A stretch of 64,000 nucleotides of DNA from Chloroflexota bacterium (GTDB lineage: Bacteria > Chloroflexota > Anaerolineae > SpSt-313), in assembly GCA_029553955.1 (NCBI GenBank), contig JAKPJZ010000075.1:118702-182701 (forward strand), in the 5' to 3' direction. Positions 26,657-35,439 of the stretch are shown piece by piece. A program made the translations under genes and the position numbers. Under the pieces are notes generated by a model. The model was not told where the DNA came from and searched no databases. It was given only the letters and a program-made list of their open reading frames with translations. Each line of letters begins with the position of its first letter. Position 1 is the first letter of the stretch.

Positions 26657-27997
26657 TCATGCCAGGAGCAGGTATGGCTCTGCGATCAGTCGCGCGATGC
26701 GCTGCAAGAAGCGTGCGGCCGGGGCGCCGTCCACCAGGCGGTGATCGAAGGTGAGGCTGAGCCACAGGTGCTGGCGCACAGCGATTTCGCCGTCGACCAC
26801 GGCCGGTTGTGGCGCGATACGGCCCACGCCCAGGATGGCGCACTCCGGCAGGTTGATGATCGGCGTAAAGGCATCGATGCCGTAGGCGCCGAGGTTGGTA
26901 ATGGTAAAGGTGCCGCCCTTGAGCTCGTCGGGGCCGCTCCGACCCTCGCGGGCGCGGGCCACCAGGTCGCGCACCGTGCGCGCGATCTCTGCGACCCCCA
27001 GCCGGTCGGCATGGCGCACCACGGGCACGAGCAGCCCGCGTTCGGTATCGACGGCCAGGCCGACGTGCACCTCTTCGATCATGCGGATAGAGTCGCCCTC
27101 CAGGCGGCTGTTGACAAGGGGATGCTCGCGCAGCGCCCGCGCGCAGATGGCGATGAGCAGATCGTTGTAGCCGATGGCGTAGCCCAGGGCCTCAGCGTAG
27201 GCATCCTTGAGTCGTGTGCGCAGCTCCACGAGACGAGTTGCATCGACATCACTGGTCAGTGTGACGCACGCCGTCTCCCGCGCGCTCGCGGCCATGCGCT
27301 CGGCGATGCGCGCCCGCACCCCTGCCATGGGGATAATCTCCCCCGGGGTTGCCGCCACGGGCGCCGCAGCAGCCTCGACTGCACCTGCCTGGTCCACGTC
27401 GGCGCGGACGATGCGCCCGCCGGGCCCCGAGCCGGCGAGCGTGCTCAAGTCGACGCCGGCCTCGGCCGCCGCCTTGCGCGCCAGCGGCGTGGCCCGCGGC
27501 TGGGCCCCGGCAAAGGCGAGCACATCGGCCTGGATGATGCGGCCGCCGGGGCCGCTGCCGGTCACGCCGGCGAGGTCGAGGCCCCGTTCACGGGCCGCGC
27601 GGCGGGCGCGCGGCGAGGCGAAGGTCCGGGGTGCCCTCACCCCTGTCCCCTCTCCCACTGCGGGGGAGAGGGAAGTCGCGCCCGACCGGGCTGCTGCGCC
27701 GATGGGGTGCAAGGCACAGCCCACTATCTGCCCACCGGAGGGCGAGGGCAGCACATCACCAGGCTCGCCGATAAAGCCGACGACCGCGAGCACGGGCACC
27801 CTGGCACCCTGCGGCTGCAGGATCTTGAGCAGCCGGCCGGCTGCGGGGGCTTCGGCGTCGAGCACGGCCTTGTCGGTTTCGAACTGGAAGAGCACATCGC
27901 CCTTCTGGACCGTGTCGCCCTCGTGCACCAGCCAGCGCACGATGGTGCCCTCATTCATCGTCTCGCCGAGTTGCGGCAGGATCACCTCACGTATCAT
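26657..27997 (-). CDS. 2-oxoacid dehydrogenase E2 acyltransferase with two E3-binding domains
   Basis: A 446-aa core acyltransferase. The lipoyl domain spans residues 1-75, with lysine 43 in FQFETDKAVLD. A loose linker (75-125) is followed by two peripheral subunit-binding domains at about 126-161 (RARRAARERGLDLAGVTGSG) and 170-203 (ARKAAAEAGVDLSTLAGSG), then the catalytic domain with DHRLVDGAPAARF, where the His and Asp are active-site residues. One lipoyl domain and two binding domains is an unusual make-up. The linker codes through a palindromic GC repeat at 27634-27673. ATG 27997 overlaps the downstream end of E1 slightly offset (gap 4 bases). The acyl group could be acetyl or branched-chain; the sequence does not decide. 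Confidence 0.92.
   Translation of the reverse strand: MIREVILPQLGETMNEGTIVRWLVHEGDTVQKGDVLFQFETDKAVLDAEAPAAGRLLKILQPQGARVPVLAVVGFIGEPGDVLPSPSGGQIVGCALHPIGAAARSGATSLSPAVGEGTGVRAPRTFASPRARRAARERGLDLAGVTGSGPGGRIIQADVLAFAGAQPRATPLARKAAAEAGVDLSTLAGSGPGGRIVRADVDQAGAVEAAAAPVAATPGEIIPMAGVRARIAERMAASARETACVTLTSDVDATRLVELRTRLKDAYAEALGYAIGYNDLLIAICARALREHPLVNSRLEGDSIRMIEEVHVGLAVDTERGLLVPVVRHADRLGVAEIARTVRDLVARAREGRSGPDELKGGTFTITNLGAYGIDAFTPIINLPECAILGVGRIAPQPAVVDGEIAVRQHLWLSLTFDHRLVDGAPAARFLQRIARLIAEPYLLLA
27634..27673. repeat. CCCTCTCCC-type palindromic repeat inside the E2 linker
   Basis: CCCTCACCCCTGTCCCCTCT followed by CCCACTGCGGGGGAGAGGG forms a C-rich/G-rich hairpin of the kind usually found between genes in many GC-rich bacteria. 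Here it is read in frame, encoding roughly residues 106-124 (SLSPAVGEGTGVRA) of the flexible E2 linker. Confidence 0.5.
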
Positions 27998-28001
27998 CGC
28001 T

Positions 28002-30074
28002 TCACCGCCCCATGACCTTGCGGATGCCGGCGATGACCGACTCGGTCGAGGGCACGGCGGCGGCTTCAAGCGACTCGCTCATGGGCACCGGCACATCGGC
28101 CGCGGCGATGCGCACCATCGGTGCATCGAGGTAGTCGAACGCTTCCTCGTTGACCAATGCCATGATCTCGCCCAGGACGCTGCCGGTGCGGTAGGCCTCG
28201 GTGACCCCTACCAGGCGGCCGGTCTTTTTCACTGATGATACAATGGCCTCCAGGTCCAGCGGCTTGAGCGAGCGCAGGTCGATCACCTCGGCCGAGATGC
28301 CCTCGGCGGCCAGCTTTTCGGCGGCCTCGAGGGCGTGGTGCACCATGCGCGAGTAGGTGACCACGGTGACGTCGGAACCCTCGCGCTTGATATCGGCCAC
28401 CCCGAGGGGGATGACGTACTCTTCCTCGGGCACCGGGCCCTTGGTGCCATAGAGCATCTTGTGCTCGATGAACATGACCGGGTTGTCGCAGCGGATGGCG
28501 GCCTTGAGCAGGCCCTTGGCGTCGTAGGGGGTGGCGGGCATGACCACGTAGATGCCCGGAAAGTGCACCCACAGCGCCTCCAGACTCTGCGAGTGATGGG
28601 CGGCGATGCAGCGCCCGGCGCCACCCTCCGTGCGGATGACCAGGGGCACGGCCGTCTTGCCGCCGAACATGTAGCGGTTCTTGGCGCCCTGATTGGCGAT
28701 CTGATCCATGGCCAGGGGGGTAAAGTCAACATACATGATTTCGGCTACCGGTCGCAGGCCGGTCATGGCTGCGCCGACTGCAGCGCCGGCGATCGTGGCC
28801 TCGGAGATGGGCGTGTCGCGCACCCGGTCGGGGCCGAACTCGTCAAAGAGGCCGCGCGTGGCCCCGTAGGCGCCGCCGTAGCGGCCCACATCCTCGCCCA
28901 TGACCATGACGCGCGGGTCGCGCTGCATCTCCTCGCGCAGCGCTTCGACAATCGCCTGCCAGTAGGGGATCTGGCGCATGCCGCTGCTCTGCCGCACCTG
29001 CGCGCGCAGCCGCCCCTCAGCCTGCACCACCTCAGGCGTCCAGAAATCGGGGGCAAAAACATCGTGCGCGACTTCGGTCGCCGGCGGCAGGGGCGAGGCG
29101 AGGGCGAACTCGGTGGCGCGCTCGATGGCCTCCTGCGCGCGGGCAAGGACGGCGTCGATCTCCTCCTGCCCGGCGACCCCGGCCTCAACCAAGCGGCGCC
29201 CCAGGCGTGGGATGGGGTCGCGCTCGCGCCAGGCCTGCTCCTCCTCCCTGGTGCGGTAGACGCGGGGGTCCGAGCGCGAGTGGCCGAACCAGCGGTAGGT
29301 CTTGCACTCGACGAGCGACGGCCCCTCACCACGGCGGGCGCGCTCGGCGGCGCGGCGCACGGCCTCGCGGACGGCGAGGACGTCCATGCCGTCGACGACC
29401 TCGCCGGGCATGCCATAGGCACGGGCGCGGTCGGCGACATTGGGCACGCACGAGGCGTTAGCAAAGGGCACCGACATGCCGTAGAGGTTGTTCTCCACGA
29501 TGTAGACCACGGGCAGCTTCCACAACGCGGCCATGTTGAGCGACTCGTGAAAGTTGCCGGTCTGCGACGCGCCATCGCCAAAGAAACAGAGCGCCACCTG
29601 GCCGCTCTTGCGGTAGGTGATGGAGAGGCCGGCGCCGGTGGCCACCGGGATATTGCCGCCCACGATGCCGGTCGCGCCCAGGTTGCCGTGTGCCACATCG
29701 GCAATGTGCATCGAGCCGCCACGGCCCTTGCAGTAGCCGGTGGCCCGGCCGCACAGTTCGGCCATCATGCTGTTCAGATGCGCCTGGCGCGCCTCGGGGA
29801 TAGCAGCGTGGCGGTCGCCATGGGCGTGGCAATGGCCGTGGCCGCGATGCGTGCTGGTGATGATATCGTCGAGCCCGATGGCAGCGAGCGCGCCGACGGC
29901 TACCGCTTCCTCGCCCGCATAGAGATGCGAGGCACCCTTGATGACGTTACGGCCCAGGAGGTCGTAGACCTTTTCCTCGAAGGCGCGGATCTCGGCCATC
30001 TGCCGTAGCATGGTCAAGAGATCATCCTTGCTCAAGCCATCCATAACTGGGACTGCTTCTTTGGCTGACATCAT
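28002..30074 (-). CDS. 2-oxoacid dehydrogenase E1, alpha and beta subunits fused
   Basis: A 690-aa single chain. Residues ~1-330 are E1 alpha: RGHGHCHAHG, and the thiamine diphosphate motif starting GDGASQTGNFHE and closing with VYIVENN, plus the phosphorylation-loop-like YRWFGHSRSDPRVYRT. Residues ~345-690 are E1 beta: MVMGEDVGRYGGAYGAT, RVRDTPISEATIAGAAVG and VIDLRSLKPLD. It decarboxylates a 2-oxo acid and passes the acyl group to E2. Substrates could be pyruvate, acetoin (AcoAB-like) or branched-chain 2-oxo acids. In most bacteria the subunits are separate; fused forms are known in some lineages. ATG 30074 is preceded by AGGGAGA. E2 follows after four bases. Confidence 0.92.
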   Translation of the reverse strand: MMSAKEAVPVMDGLSKDDLLTMLRQMAEIRAFEEKVYDLLGRNVIKGASHLYAGEEAVAVGALAAIGLDDIITSTHRGHGHCHAHGDRHAAIPEARQAHLNSMMAELCGRATGYCKGRGGSMHIADVAHGNLGATGIVGGNIPVATGAGLSITYRKSGQVALCFFGDGASQTGNFHESLNMAALWKLPVVYIVENNLYGMSVPFANASCVPNVADRARAYGMPGEVVDGMDVLAVREAVRRAAERARRGEGPSLVECKTYRWFGHSRSDPRVYRTREEEQAWRERDPIPRLGRRLVEAGVAGQEEIDAVLARAQEAIERATEFALASPLPPATEVAHDVFAPDFWTPEVVQAEGRLRAQVRQSSGMRQIPYWQAIVEALREEMQRDPRVMVMGEDVGRYGGAYGATRGLFDEFGPDRVRDTPISEATIAGAAVGAAMTGLRPVAEIMYVDFTPLAMDQIANQGAKNRYMFGGKTAVPLVIRTEGGAGRCIAAHHSQSLEALWVHFPGIYVVMPATPYDAKGLLKAAIRCDNPVMFIEHKMLYGTKGPVPEEEYVIPLGVADIKREGSDVTVVTYSRMVHHALEAAEKLAAEGISAEVIDLRSLKPLDLEAIVSSVKKTGRLVGVTEAYRTGSVLGEIMALVNEEAFDYLDAPMVRIAAADVPVPMSESLEAAAVPSTESVIAGIRKVMGR

Positions 30075-30096
30075 TCTCTCCCTGATCTAGACTGAA

Positions 30097-30124
30097 GTAA
30101 GCATGCAGGATCGATCGTGCTTAC
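30097..30124. promoter_or_regulatory. Dyad upstream of the E1 gene
   Basis: GTAAGCA (30097-30103) and TGCTTAC (30118-30124) form a 7-bp dyad spaced by 14 bases, between the isomerase stop and the E1 start. It could be an operator or a weak hairpin; no -35/-10 pair was identified beside it. Confidence 0.3.
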
Positions 30125-30137
30125 GGAAGCCATGTGA

Positions 30138-30959
30138 CTATGCCATGGCCCACGCCTGCCGGACAAAACGCGTAGCAGCCAGTACCGCACCCACGCCCTG
30201 GCCGGATGCTTCCTCTATGCAGATCCAGCCGTCGAAGCGTGCCTTCTTGAGACTCCTAAAGAGAGCAGGAAATGGCACCACTCCAGTGCCAAGCAGCACG
30301 GGTTGCAGGGTATTGCGCATGCCCGTGTCGGCGGCGTGGACGCTGACCACTCGAGGTAGTGCCTTGGCCAACAGATCGAGAGGGTCCTGGGCGAAGGCTG
30401 TGGCATTGGCTGTGTCGAAATTGATGCCTAGGTCAGCTCTAGCAGTGCGCCGGACGATCTCTAGGAATATGTCTGGCGGCTGGGAAAAGTCCGTGTACCT
30501 CCACGCGCCGGGCCTGGCGTGGTTCTCATAGACCAGCGTAACGCCCGAGCCTCTGCTCGCCTCGGTCAGGCGAGTCAGCCCATCTACTGCCCAGATGATG
30601 CCCTGCTCGCGGCCGGTTTCCGGGTGGGCCTGGCCAGCAGTGACACGCATCAGATCCGCACCCAACTCGGCTGCCAGAGCGACGGCCTCTTTGGCACGCT
30701 CAAGTTCGTCTTGGCGTTGCTCAGCGTTGGGGTGGGTAAAGTCGGGATAGGTGGCGAGCATGGCTACGCGCATCCCAGCAGCTTCGACATCGCGCCGGTA
30801 CGCAGTCGCCGTAGCCACAGAGCGATCAGGTACGAAAAGGATGCTGAGGTCAATGGCATCAAGGCCGGCTTCCGCTCCGATCCGCGCCCACTCGGCCACA
30901 CTCATGCGGCCGGCAATGATTTCTCGGAAGAACGACACTGGCAGGCAACTAAGCCACAT
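30138..30959 (-). CDS. Sugar phosphate isomerase/epimerase-like TIM barrel protein
   Basis: A 273-aa protein of the xylose-isomerase-like TIM-barrel superfamily. Metal-binding strand ends are seen at DAIDLSI, TLVYENHARPGAW, LGINFDTANATAF, VVSVHAADTG and WICIEEASG; the last Glu and the His and Asp residues are the usual divalent metal ligands. ATG 30959 has GGAGGT six bases upstream; the open frame back to 31091 overlaps the transaldolase-like gene and reads like non-coding sequence. It is only distantly like the isomerase at 15146. It lies between a transaldolase-domain gene and the E1 gene, which suggests a sugar-derived intermediate. Confidence 0.78.
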   Translation of the reverse strand: MWLSCLPVSFFREIIAGRMSVAEWARIGAEAGLDAIDLSILFVPDRSVATATAYRRDVEAAGMRVAMLATYPDFTHPNAEQRQDELERAKEAVALAAELGADLMRVTAGQAHPETGREQGIIWAVDGLTRLTEASRGSGVTLVYENHARPGAWRYTDFSQPPDIFLEIVRRTARADLGINFDTANATAFAQDPLDLLAKALPRVVSVHAADTGMRNTLQPVLLGTGVVPFPALFRSLKKARFDGWICIEEASGQGVGAVLAATRFVRQAWAMA

Positions 30960-30978
30960 GGACTGACCTCCACAGGGA

Positions 30979-32712
30979 CTACGCACGTTCCCTACGGGCG
31001 AGAATCCGCTGCACAAAGGTGTCATAGACCTTGCAGAACTCGGCGAGCGTGGCATGAACTGGGAGCCAATCGGCCACTGCCTGCTCATCATCGAGAGTCA
31101 ACTCGTGGCTGGGCCGGAAACGCTCGTCGCCCTCCGATAGCCAATTACGGTCCCCAACGTAGTAGGCCTGCCTGAAGAGCTCGCTGTGGGCCAGGATGTC
31201 CAGGATCTCATCTGGTACCGGCCTGTCGATCCGCTGTGGATCAAGTTCCAATTGAGGCAGGGCGTCAAAAGCTCGGCGGACGTTCGGAAAGACGCTAAGG
31301 ATGCCGGTTCCCAGCGCTTCGGTGATGTCCAGAAAACTGCTGGGCAGATGGCGATAGTTCTCCCCCTCATAGATGCGCAGGGAAGCAATGAGGGGCTTGA
31401 GGCGGGCCAGATCATAGCCCCTTTCGACGAGCAGCCGCTGCAGCCGCTTGAGAACTGCGATGCCGGACCAGGCAGCAGCTTCGCGCAGCCGGGCCTCGAC
31501 GAGGCCCGAGGCCGCCAGCTCGGGCAGCTTGGCCAGCAACTCATCGCGCACGGGATAGGCGAGCCGGCCGCTCATGTGAGCCAGAGCAGAGAGGAGCGCT
31601 TGCCCCTCCTGGATAACCTCGGCGAAAGGCAGATGCTGGAACAGCGCAAAGTTGACGGTGATCGTGACGCCGATGCCTTGCTCTGTCAGGGCGCGGCAGG
31701 CCTGGAGGCCGGCCTTCGTCCCAGGCAACTTGAAGACGACATTGGGAACATCGCCGCCAAGCCTGTTGCGCAGTTCCGAGTAGTTGGTCTGGGCCTCCGA
31801 GAGCATTGCTGCCGCATCACCATGCTTCCTGGGATTGACCTGGAAGCACACATACCCTGTCTGCCCCGTGGTCAGCAGGAAGATAGGGCGCAAGAGCCGC
31901 ATATTGGCGAGGACAATCTCCAATGTCACCAACCGGGCCAGTGCGTCACCGTCAGCCTCCGGATACTCGGTGATGATCCGGTCGACGACGGGGTCCCAAC
32001 GCTCGTGGTCGGCCGTCCATGCCAGATCGACCAGGACGGGGTTGCAGGTTACAAAGGATGCTCCCAGGTACATGGCGTACTGGAGGAATGCCGCATAGTC
32101 GTTGCTGAATTCGGTAGGTGTCCGGCCAGCAAGGCACGCCGCGGTCACACGGCGGAGATGGCTTCGCGCTAACTCTGTGCTCAGATTGGTCACGTACTCA
32201 CCGATCGAGTCTCCGACCAGTGCCGCCGCTTGCCCTTGGGCGTCGTCCACCCGCTCGGCGTGCAATCGTGCCGCGGTCTCGGCACGCCACTCTGCCAGGA
32301 GCACTTCGGCCACTGCCGGGGCCCGACCCGCGAGTTCCACCGCGAGAGCATGAGCCCGATCGGCCTCGGCTGCAACCTGAGCATCAGCCAGGATCTGCTG
32401 CCCGTGGCGCTCTGCGTCCTGCAGGTTCCAGCGCGGCAGGGAGGAACGCAGCGCCAGGGCCAGGTCAGCCAGGAAGCGTATGGCGCTCGCCTGGGCACCT
32501 TTGTCCTCTGCCTCGAAGTCCAGCCGGATCCTTCCACAGACTGTCTCCAGACAGGGACACAAGTCAGCGGGTGAAGAAAAGAAGACCAGGCGCGCCACCG
32601 CCTCGTGCACCCGCGCTTGCGAGAGCAACGCCAGCACATCCATGTCTGAGAACATCTCCTGCCGCAGCAGTTCGCTACGTATCTCCCGCCTGAAGACTTC
32701 CGCTGTCGCCAT
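30979..32712 (-). CDS. Transaldolase-domain protein with long N-terminal extension
   Basis: A 577-aa protein. The C-terminal ~365 residues look like a class I aldolase/transaldolase barrel: LGASFVTCNPVLVDLAW matches the transaldolase start (usual form GVTTNPTL), and VVFKLPGTKAGLQACRALTE carries the likely Schiff-base lysine, followed by ITVNFALFQHLPFAEV. The first ~200 residues are helical and have no recognised domain; ordinary transaldolases are 215-390 aa. Transaldolase moves dihydroxyacetone units between sugar phosphates, but the changed first motif means the substrate may differ. ATG 32712 has AGGAGA eight bases upstream; ATG 32742 lacks one. It is 19 bases from the isomerase gene. Confidence 0.7.
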   Translation of the reverse strand: MATAEVFRREIRSELLRQEMFSDMDVLALLSQARVHEAVARLVFFSSPADLCPCLETVCGRIRLDFEAEDKGAQASAIRFLADLALALRSSLPRWNLQDAERHGQQILADAQVAAEADRAHALAVELAGRAPAVAEVLLAEWRAETAARLHAERVDDAQGQAAALVGDSIGEYVTNLSTELARSHLRRVTAACLAGRTPTEFSNDYAAFLQYAMYLGASFVTCNPVLVDLAWTADHERWDPVVDRIITEYPEADGDALARLVTLEIVLANMRLLRPIFLLTTGQTGYVCFQVNPRKHGDAAAMLSEAQTNYSELRNRLGGDVPNVVFKLPGTKAGLQACRALTEQGIGVTITVNFALFQHLPFAEVIQEGQALLSALAHMSGRLAYPVRDELLAKLPELAASGLVEARLREAAAWSGIAVLKRLQRLLVERGYDLARLKPLIASLRIYEGENYRHLPSSFLDITEALGTGILSVFPNVRRAFDALPQLELDPQRIDRPVPDEILDILAHSELFRQAYYVGDRNWLSEGDERFRPSHELTLDDEQAVADWLPVHATLAEFCKVYDTFVQRILARRERA

Positions 32713-32859
32713 CGTATCATTCTCCTCTTGATCGTCGTCCATAGCTTCAGGCCAGGCCTGCGCATGCGTCTCAATGCGCTGTCGGCTTGGCCAAAGCAGT
32801 GTCATCGGCCTGTCATCGTCAGGGGCCCATGAGACCCGATTTGCTGGGGCGGGGTGGTC

Positions 32860-34146
32860 CTAGCTCGCCAGGACCGGCACCATCTCGCCGCCATGGGTGA
32901 GCACGATGATACGAGCCTGCGCCCCCTGCCGCTCAAAGGCACGTGCGAGTGCCTCGTCCACTGTCGCGGCCCGTCTCAAGCCCAGCACAGCCACATCGTC
33001 AGCAGTCAGATGGTCGGATACCACCGTTGTCCAAGCCAACTCACGGCAACGCGCTGCCACATCGCTCACGCACAGGGCTGCATAATCCCCGAGCCCACGT
33101 CTCCGTGCTCCATGGAAGAGGTCGCGCGAGGGCACGCCCTCCAGGGCCTTCAGCGACACCACGTGCTCGCGCTGGCTCGACAGGCCTTCAGGGCAGGGTG
33201 TGACGAGAATGATATCTCCCCCTCGCTTGACGACCCGCTCCGCTGCATACAGTGCCTTGTTGGCCTGCCAGAAGTCGATGTCAGCCGGGTATGAGCTCAC
33301 AATCACGATATCGGCCAGGGCGGGAACTGGCACCTCCCAGATGCCCCTTGCCAACTCGACTCCTTGCTGATAGGCTGCCCGTGGTTCCCCCGCCACCACA
33401 TGAGCCACGGTTGCATCCCGATCGAGGACGGTATTCACGACGCCGCTCAGGCCTGCACGCCGGGCAACCTCATCGATCTCGGAGCGCACTGGGTTGCGCG
33501 GCTTACCCAAGTTAGAAGTGGGGCAGCGAGCCGCCAGAAGATGGGTAGCATAGGTCGTTTCCTTACCACAGATGCCAGGCTGTACAATCTTGCCGCCGCC
33601 CGACCAACCGGCCAGGTTATGGGGCAGGATGCTGCCGATCCCCAGGCAGAGATCAGCTTTCTGAGATAGCCGGTTGACCCTGATTGGGGTGCCATTTGCG
33701 GTGGTGCCCAAGTCCACCAGAGCGGCTTCGTCGTCCCAATCGTGGTTCAAGACCGTGTAGGTATTGGCCACCTCGAGTCCCACCTTAGTGCAGATCTCCG
33801 CTGGCGTCATCTTGCGGTGGGTGCCTAGGGCTATCAGGATAGTCACATGTACACGCTTCCGTTCGACTTCCAGTTCCTCGAGCAGCGTTGGCAGGATCTG
33901 GTCAACCGGGGTTGGCCTCGTGTTATCATCGACCAAAAGGAGAAGGTGCTCACCGCCCCGAAGCCCGCTGGCCCAGGGAGTTGTGCCAAGGGGCCCACGC
34001 AAGGCCTGCCGAACCTGGGCTGCCACATCTCTTGGCGTAGCCACACTGAGGGGGCTCGCTACGGCCAGCAGGTTGCCGGCCGGCACACTGATCTCCATCC
34101 TCGCACGGCCGTAGGGCAAGCTAATAGGTGTCCATCCTGCTGTCAT
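32860..34146 (-). CDS. LarA-family (nickel-pincer) racemase-like protein
   Basis: A 428-aa protein of the lactate racemase LarA/DUF2088 family. Visible are LLVDDNTRPTPVDQI, IALGTHRKMTP, where the His matches LarA His108, and ILPHNLAGWSGGGKIVQPG, where the His and Lys match His174 and Lys184 that hold the nickel-pincer cofactor. Members racemise or epimerise 2-hydroxy acids, not only lactate. LarB, LarC and LarE, which build the cofactor, are not in the window. A 2-hydroxy acid product feeding the 2-oxoacid dehydrogenase downstream is plausible but unproven. It follows the M20 peptidase by 34 bases. Confidence 0.85.
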   Translation of the reverse strand: MTAGWTPISLPYGRARMEISVPAGNLLAVASPLSVATPRDVAAQVRQALRGPLGTTPWASGLRGGEHLLLLVDDNTRPTPVDQILPTLLEELEVERKRVHVTILIALGTHRKMTPAEICTKVGLEVANTYTVLNHDWDDEAALVDLGTTANGTPIRVNRLSQKADLCLGIGSILPHNLAGWSGGGKIVQPGICGKETTYATHLLAARCPTSNLGKPRNPVRSEIDEVARRAGLSGVVNTVLDRDATVAHVVAGEPRAAYQQGVELARGIWEVPVPALADIVIVSSYPADIDFWQANKALYAAERVVKRGGDIILVTPCPEGLSSQREHVVSLKALEGVPSRDLFHGARRRGLGDYAALCVSDVAARCRELAWTTVVSDHLTADDVAVLGLRRAATVDEALARAFERQGAQARIIVLTHGGEMVPVLAS

Positions 34147-34180
34147 GGCGCTCTACCTTTCCACGGGAGGAAGAGAGGTG

Positions 34181-35437
34181 TCACGAATCTGTACCGCACC
34201 AGCGCAGCACAAACAGAGCGATCGCCTGAGCTGTCGGCAAGAGTGTCTCCAGGTCGAGGTACTCGTCCACGCCGTGAGCATTGGCGCCCATCGGCCCATA
34301 ACAGACGGAAGGAATGCCGTAGGCCAGGTAGTGTCGCGTGTCGATGAATCCAAGGATCTGTCGGACCTCCATCTCCTGATGCCAAACATCTCTATGGGCC
34401 GTCCCCAAAAGGTGCAGCAACTCTGGACTCGACGTATCGTGGCAACCGCTGGTCTGTACTCCTACAAAATGAATTGTGGGAGGATGGCTGCGCAACCAGC
34501 GGTCGCGGACAGCGGCATCGGCGATGGCCTCCCTGACTCGACGCTGTGCCCAGTCGAGCGTTTTGCTCGGTGGGAAGTTGATCTGCCCATCAAAGACACA
34601 GCATGAAGGGACGCTGTTGGACCACGCGCCTGCCTGGATGCGTCCTACATTGAAACGCACGGGCCTCTGCTGGCCTCCGTAGCCGGCTTTGAGCGCGTCG
34701 TTCATCTCGTCTTCCAGATCATAGAGTGCCTCGATGAGCTTGCTGGCCAGCGGAACCGGATTCACACCACGATCCGGGCTCACGCCACCCGACGATAGGC
34801 CCGGAACGCACACGCGGAACCAGGTCTGTCCCATGAAGCCGGTCACAGCCGCGCAGCGTACGCCGTCGACGAACAGTGCCGTGTCGGCACGATGCCCCGC
34901 GGCGCAGAGGGCCAGGGTCGCGTTGCCCCCACCCTCCTCGTCAGGTACGCTCTGTACTTCGAGATCACCACAGAGCCGCACGTCCAATTCTCGTAGCGCC
35001 CGCAGCACAATGAGAATCAGGGCGATGCCTGGCTTGTCATCCCACGCGCCTCGCCCATAGAGGCGATTCCCGTCAATCTCCGCCGCCCAAGGTTCATGCG
35101 TCCAGCCCGAACCCGCTTCGACAGGAACGACATCGATGTGGCTGCTCAGGATCAGGGAGCGTCCACCACCCTCACCAAGCTGGCGCGCGACGACGTTCGG
35201 CCGACCTGCATAGCTGCAGCCGGTCTCAGAGTAACCCGGTAGGGCGGTGAGGCCAGCCACATTGATCTCCTCCGCGCGCGCCCCAAGGCCCAGGTCAAGC
35301 AAGTGGTCAAGCACAATCTGCTGAGCACTGCTTTCCTGTCCCGGGATGCTGGGCTGCCGGATCAACTTGCGCAAGAGCACAACCATCTGTGCCTGGTGAT
35401 TGGCGAGCCAATCGACTACTGCACGTTCCACGTCCAT
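34181..35437 (-). CDS. M20-family metallopeptidase (ArgE/DapE/carboxypeptidase G2-like)
   Basis: A 418-aa cytoplasmic dizinc hydrolase. The ligands are visible as SSHIDVVPVEAG, the bridging Asp in YGRGAWDDKPG, the catalytic Glu pair in SVPDEEGGGNATLA, and a late His in ANAHGVDEYLDL. Family members cleave N-acyl amino acids or dipeptides. The start at 35437 overlaps nothing and lies 2 bases after the M19 dipeptidase stop, so the two are surely co-transcribed. The substrate is not predictable, but the M19-M20-M42-M24 company suggests a peptide or amide pathway. Confidence 0.88.
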   Translation of the reverse strand: MDVERAVVDWLANHQAQMVVLLRKLIRQPSIPGQESSAQQIVLDHLLDLGLGARAEEINVAGLTALPGYSETGCSYAGRPNVVARQLGEGGGRSLILSSHIDVVPVEAGSGWTHEPWAAEIDGNRLYGRGAWDDKPGIALILIVLRALRELDVRLCGDLEVQSVPDEEGGGNATLALCAAGHRADTALFVDGVRCAAVTGFMGQTWFRVCVPGLSSGGVSPDRGVNPVPLASKLIEALYDLEDEMNDALKAGYGGQQRPVRFNVGRIQAGAWSNSVPSCCVFDGQINFPPSKTLDWAQRRVREAIADAAVRDRWLRSHPPTIHFVGVQTSGCHDTSSPELLHLLGTAHRDVWHQEMEVRQILGFIDTRHYLAYGIPSVCYGPMGANAHGVDEYLDLETLLPTAQAIALFVLRWCGTDS

Positions 35438-35439
35438 CT

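Noticed and set aside
26633..28235. Long plus-strand frames opposite E2 and E3
   Set aside because: Antisense shadows of lipoyl, PSBD and catalytic domains; no motif of their own.
28335..30008. 557-codon plus-strand frame opposite E1
   Set aside because: It covers the fused E1 gene on the opposite strand; the residue composition is His/Gly/Asp-rich antisense reading.
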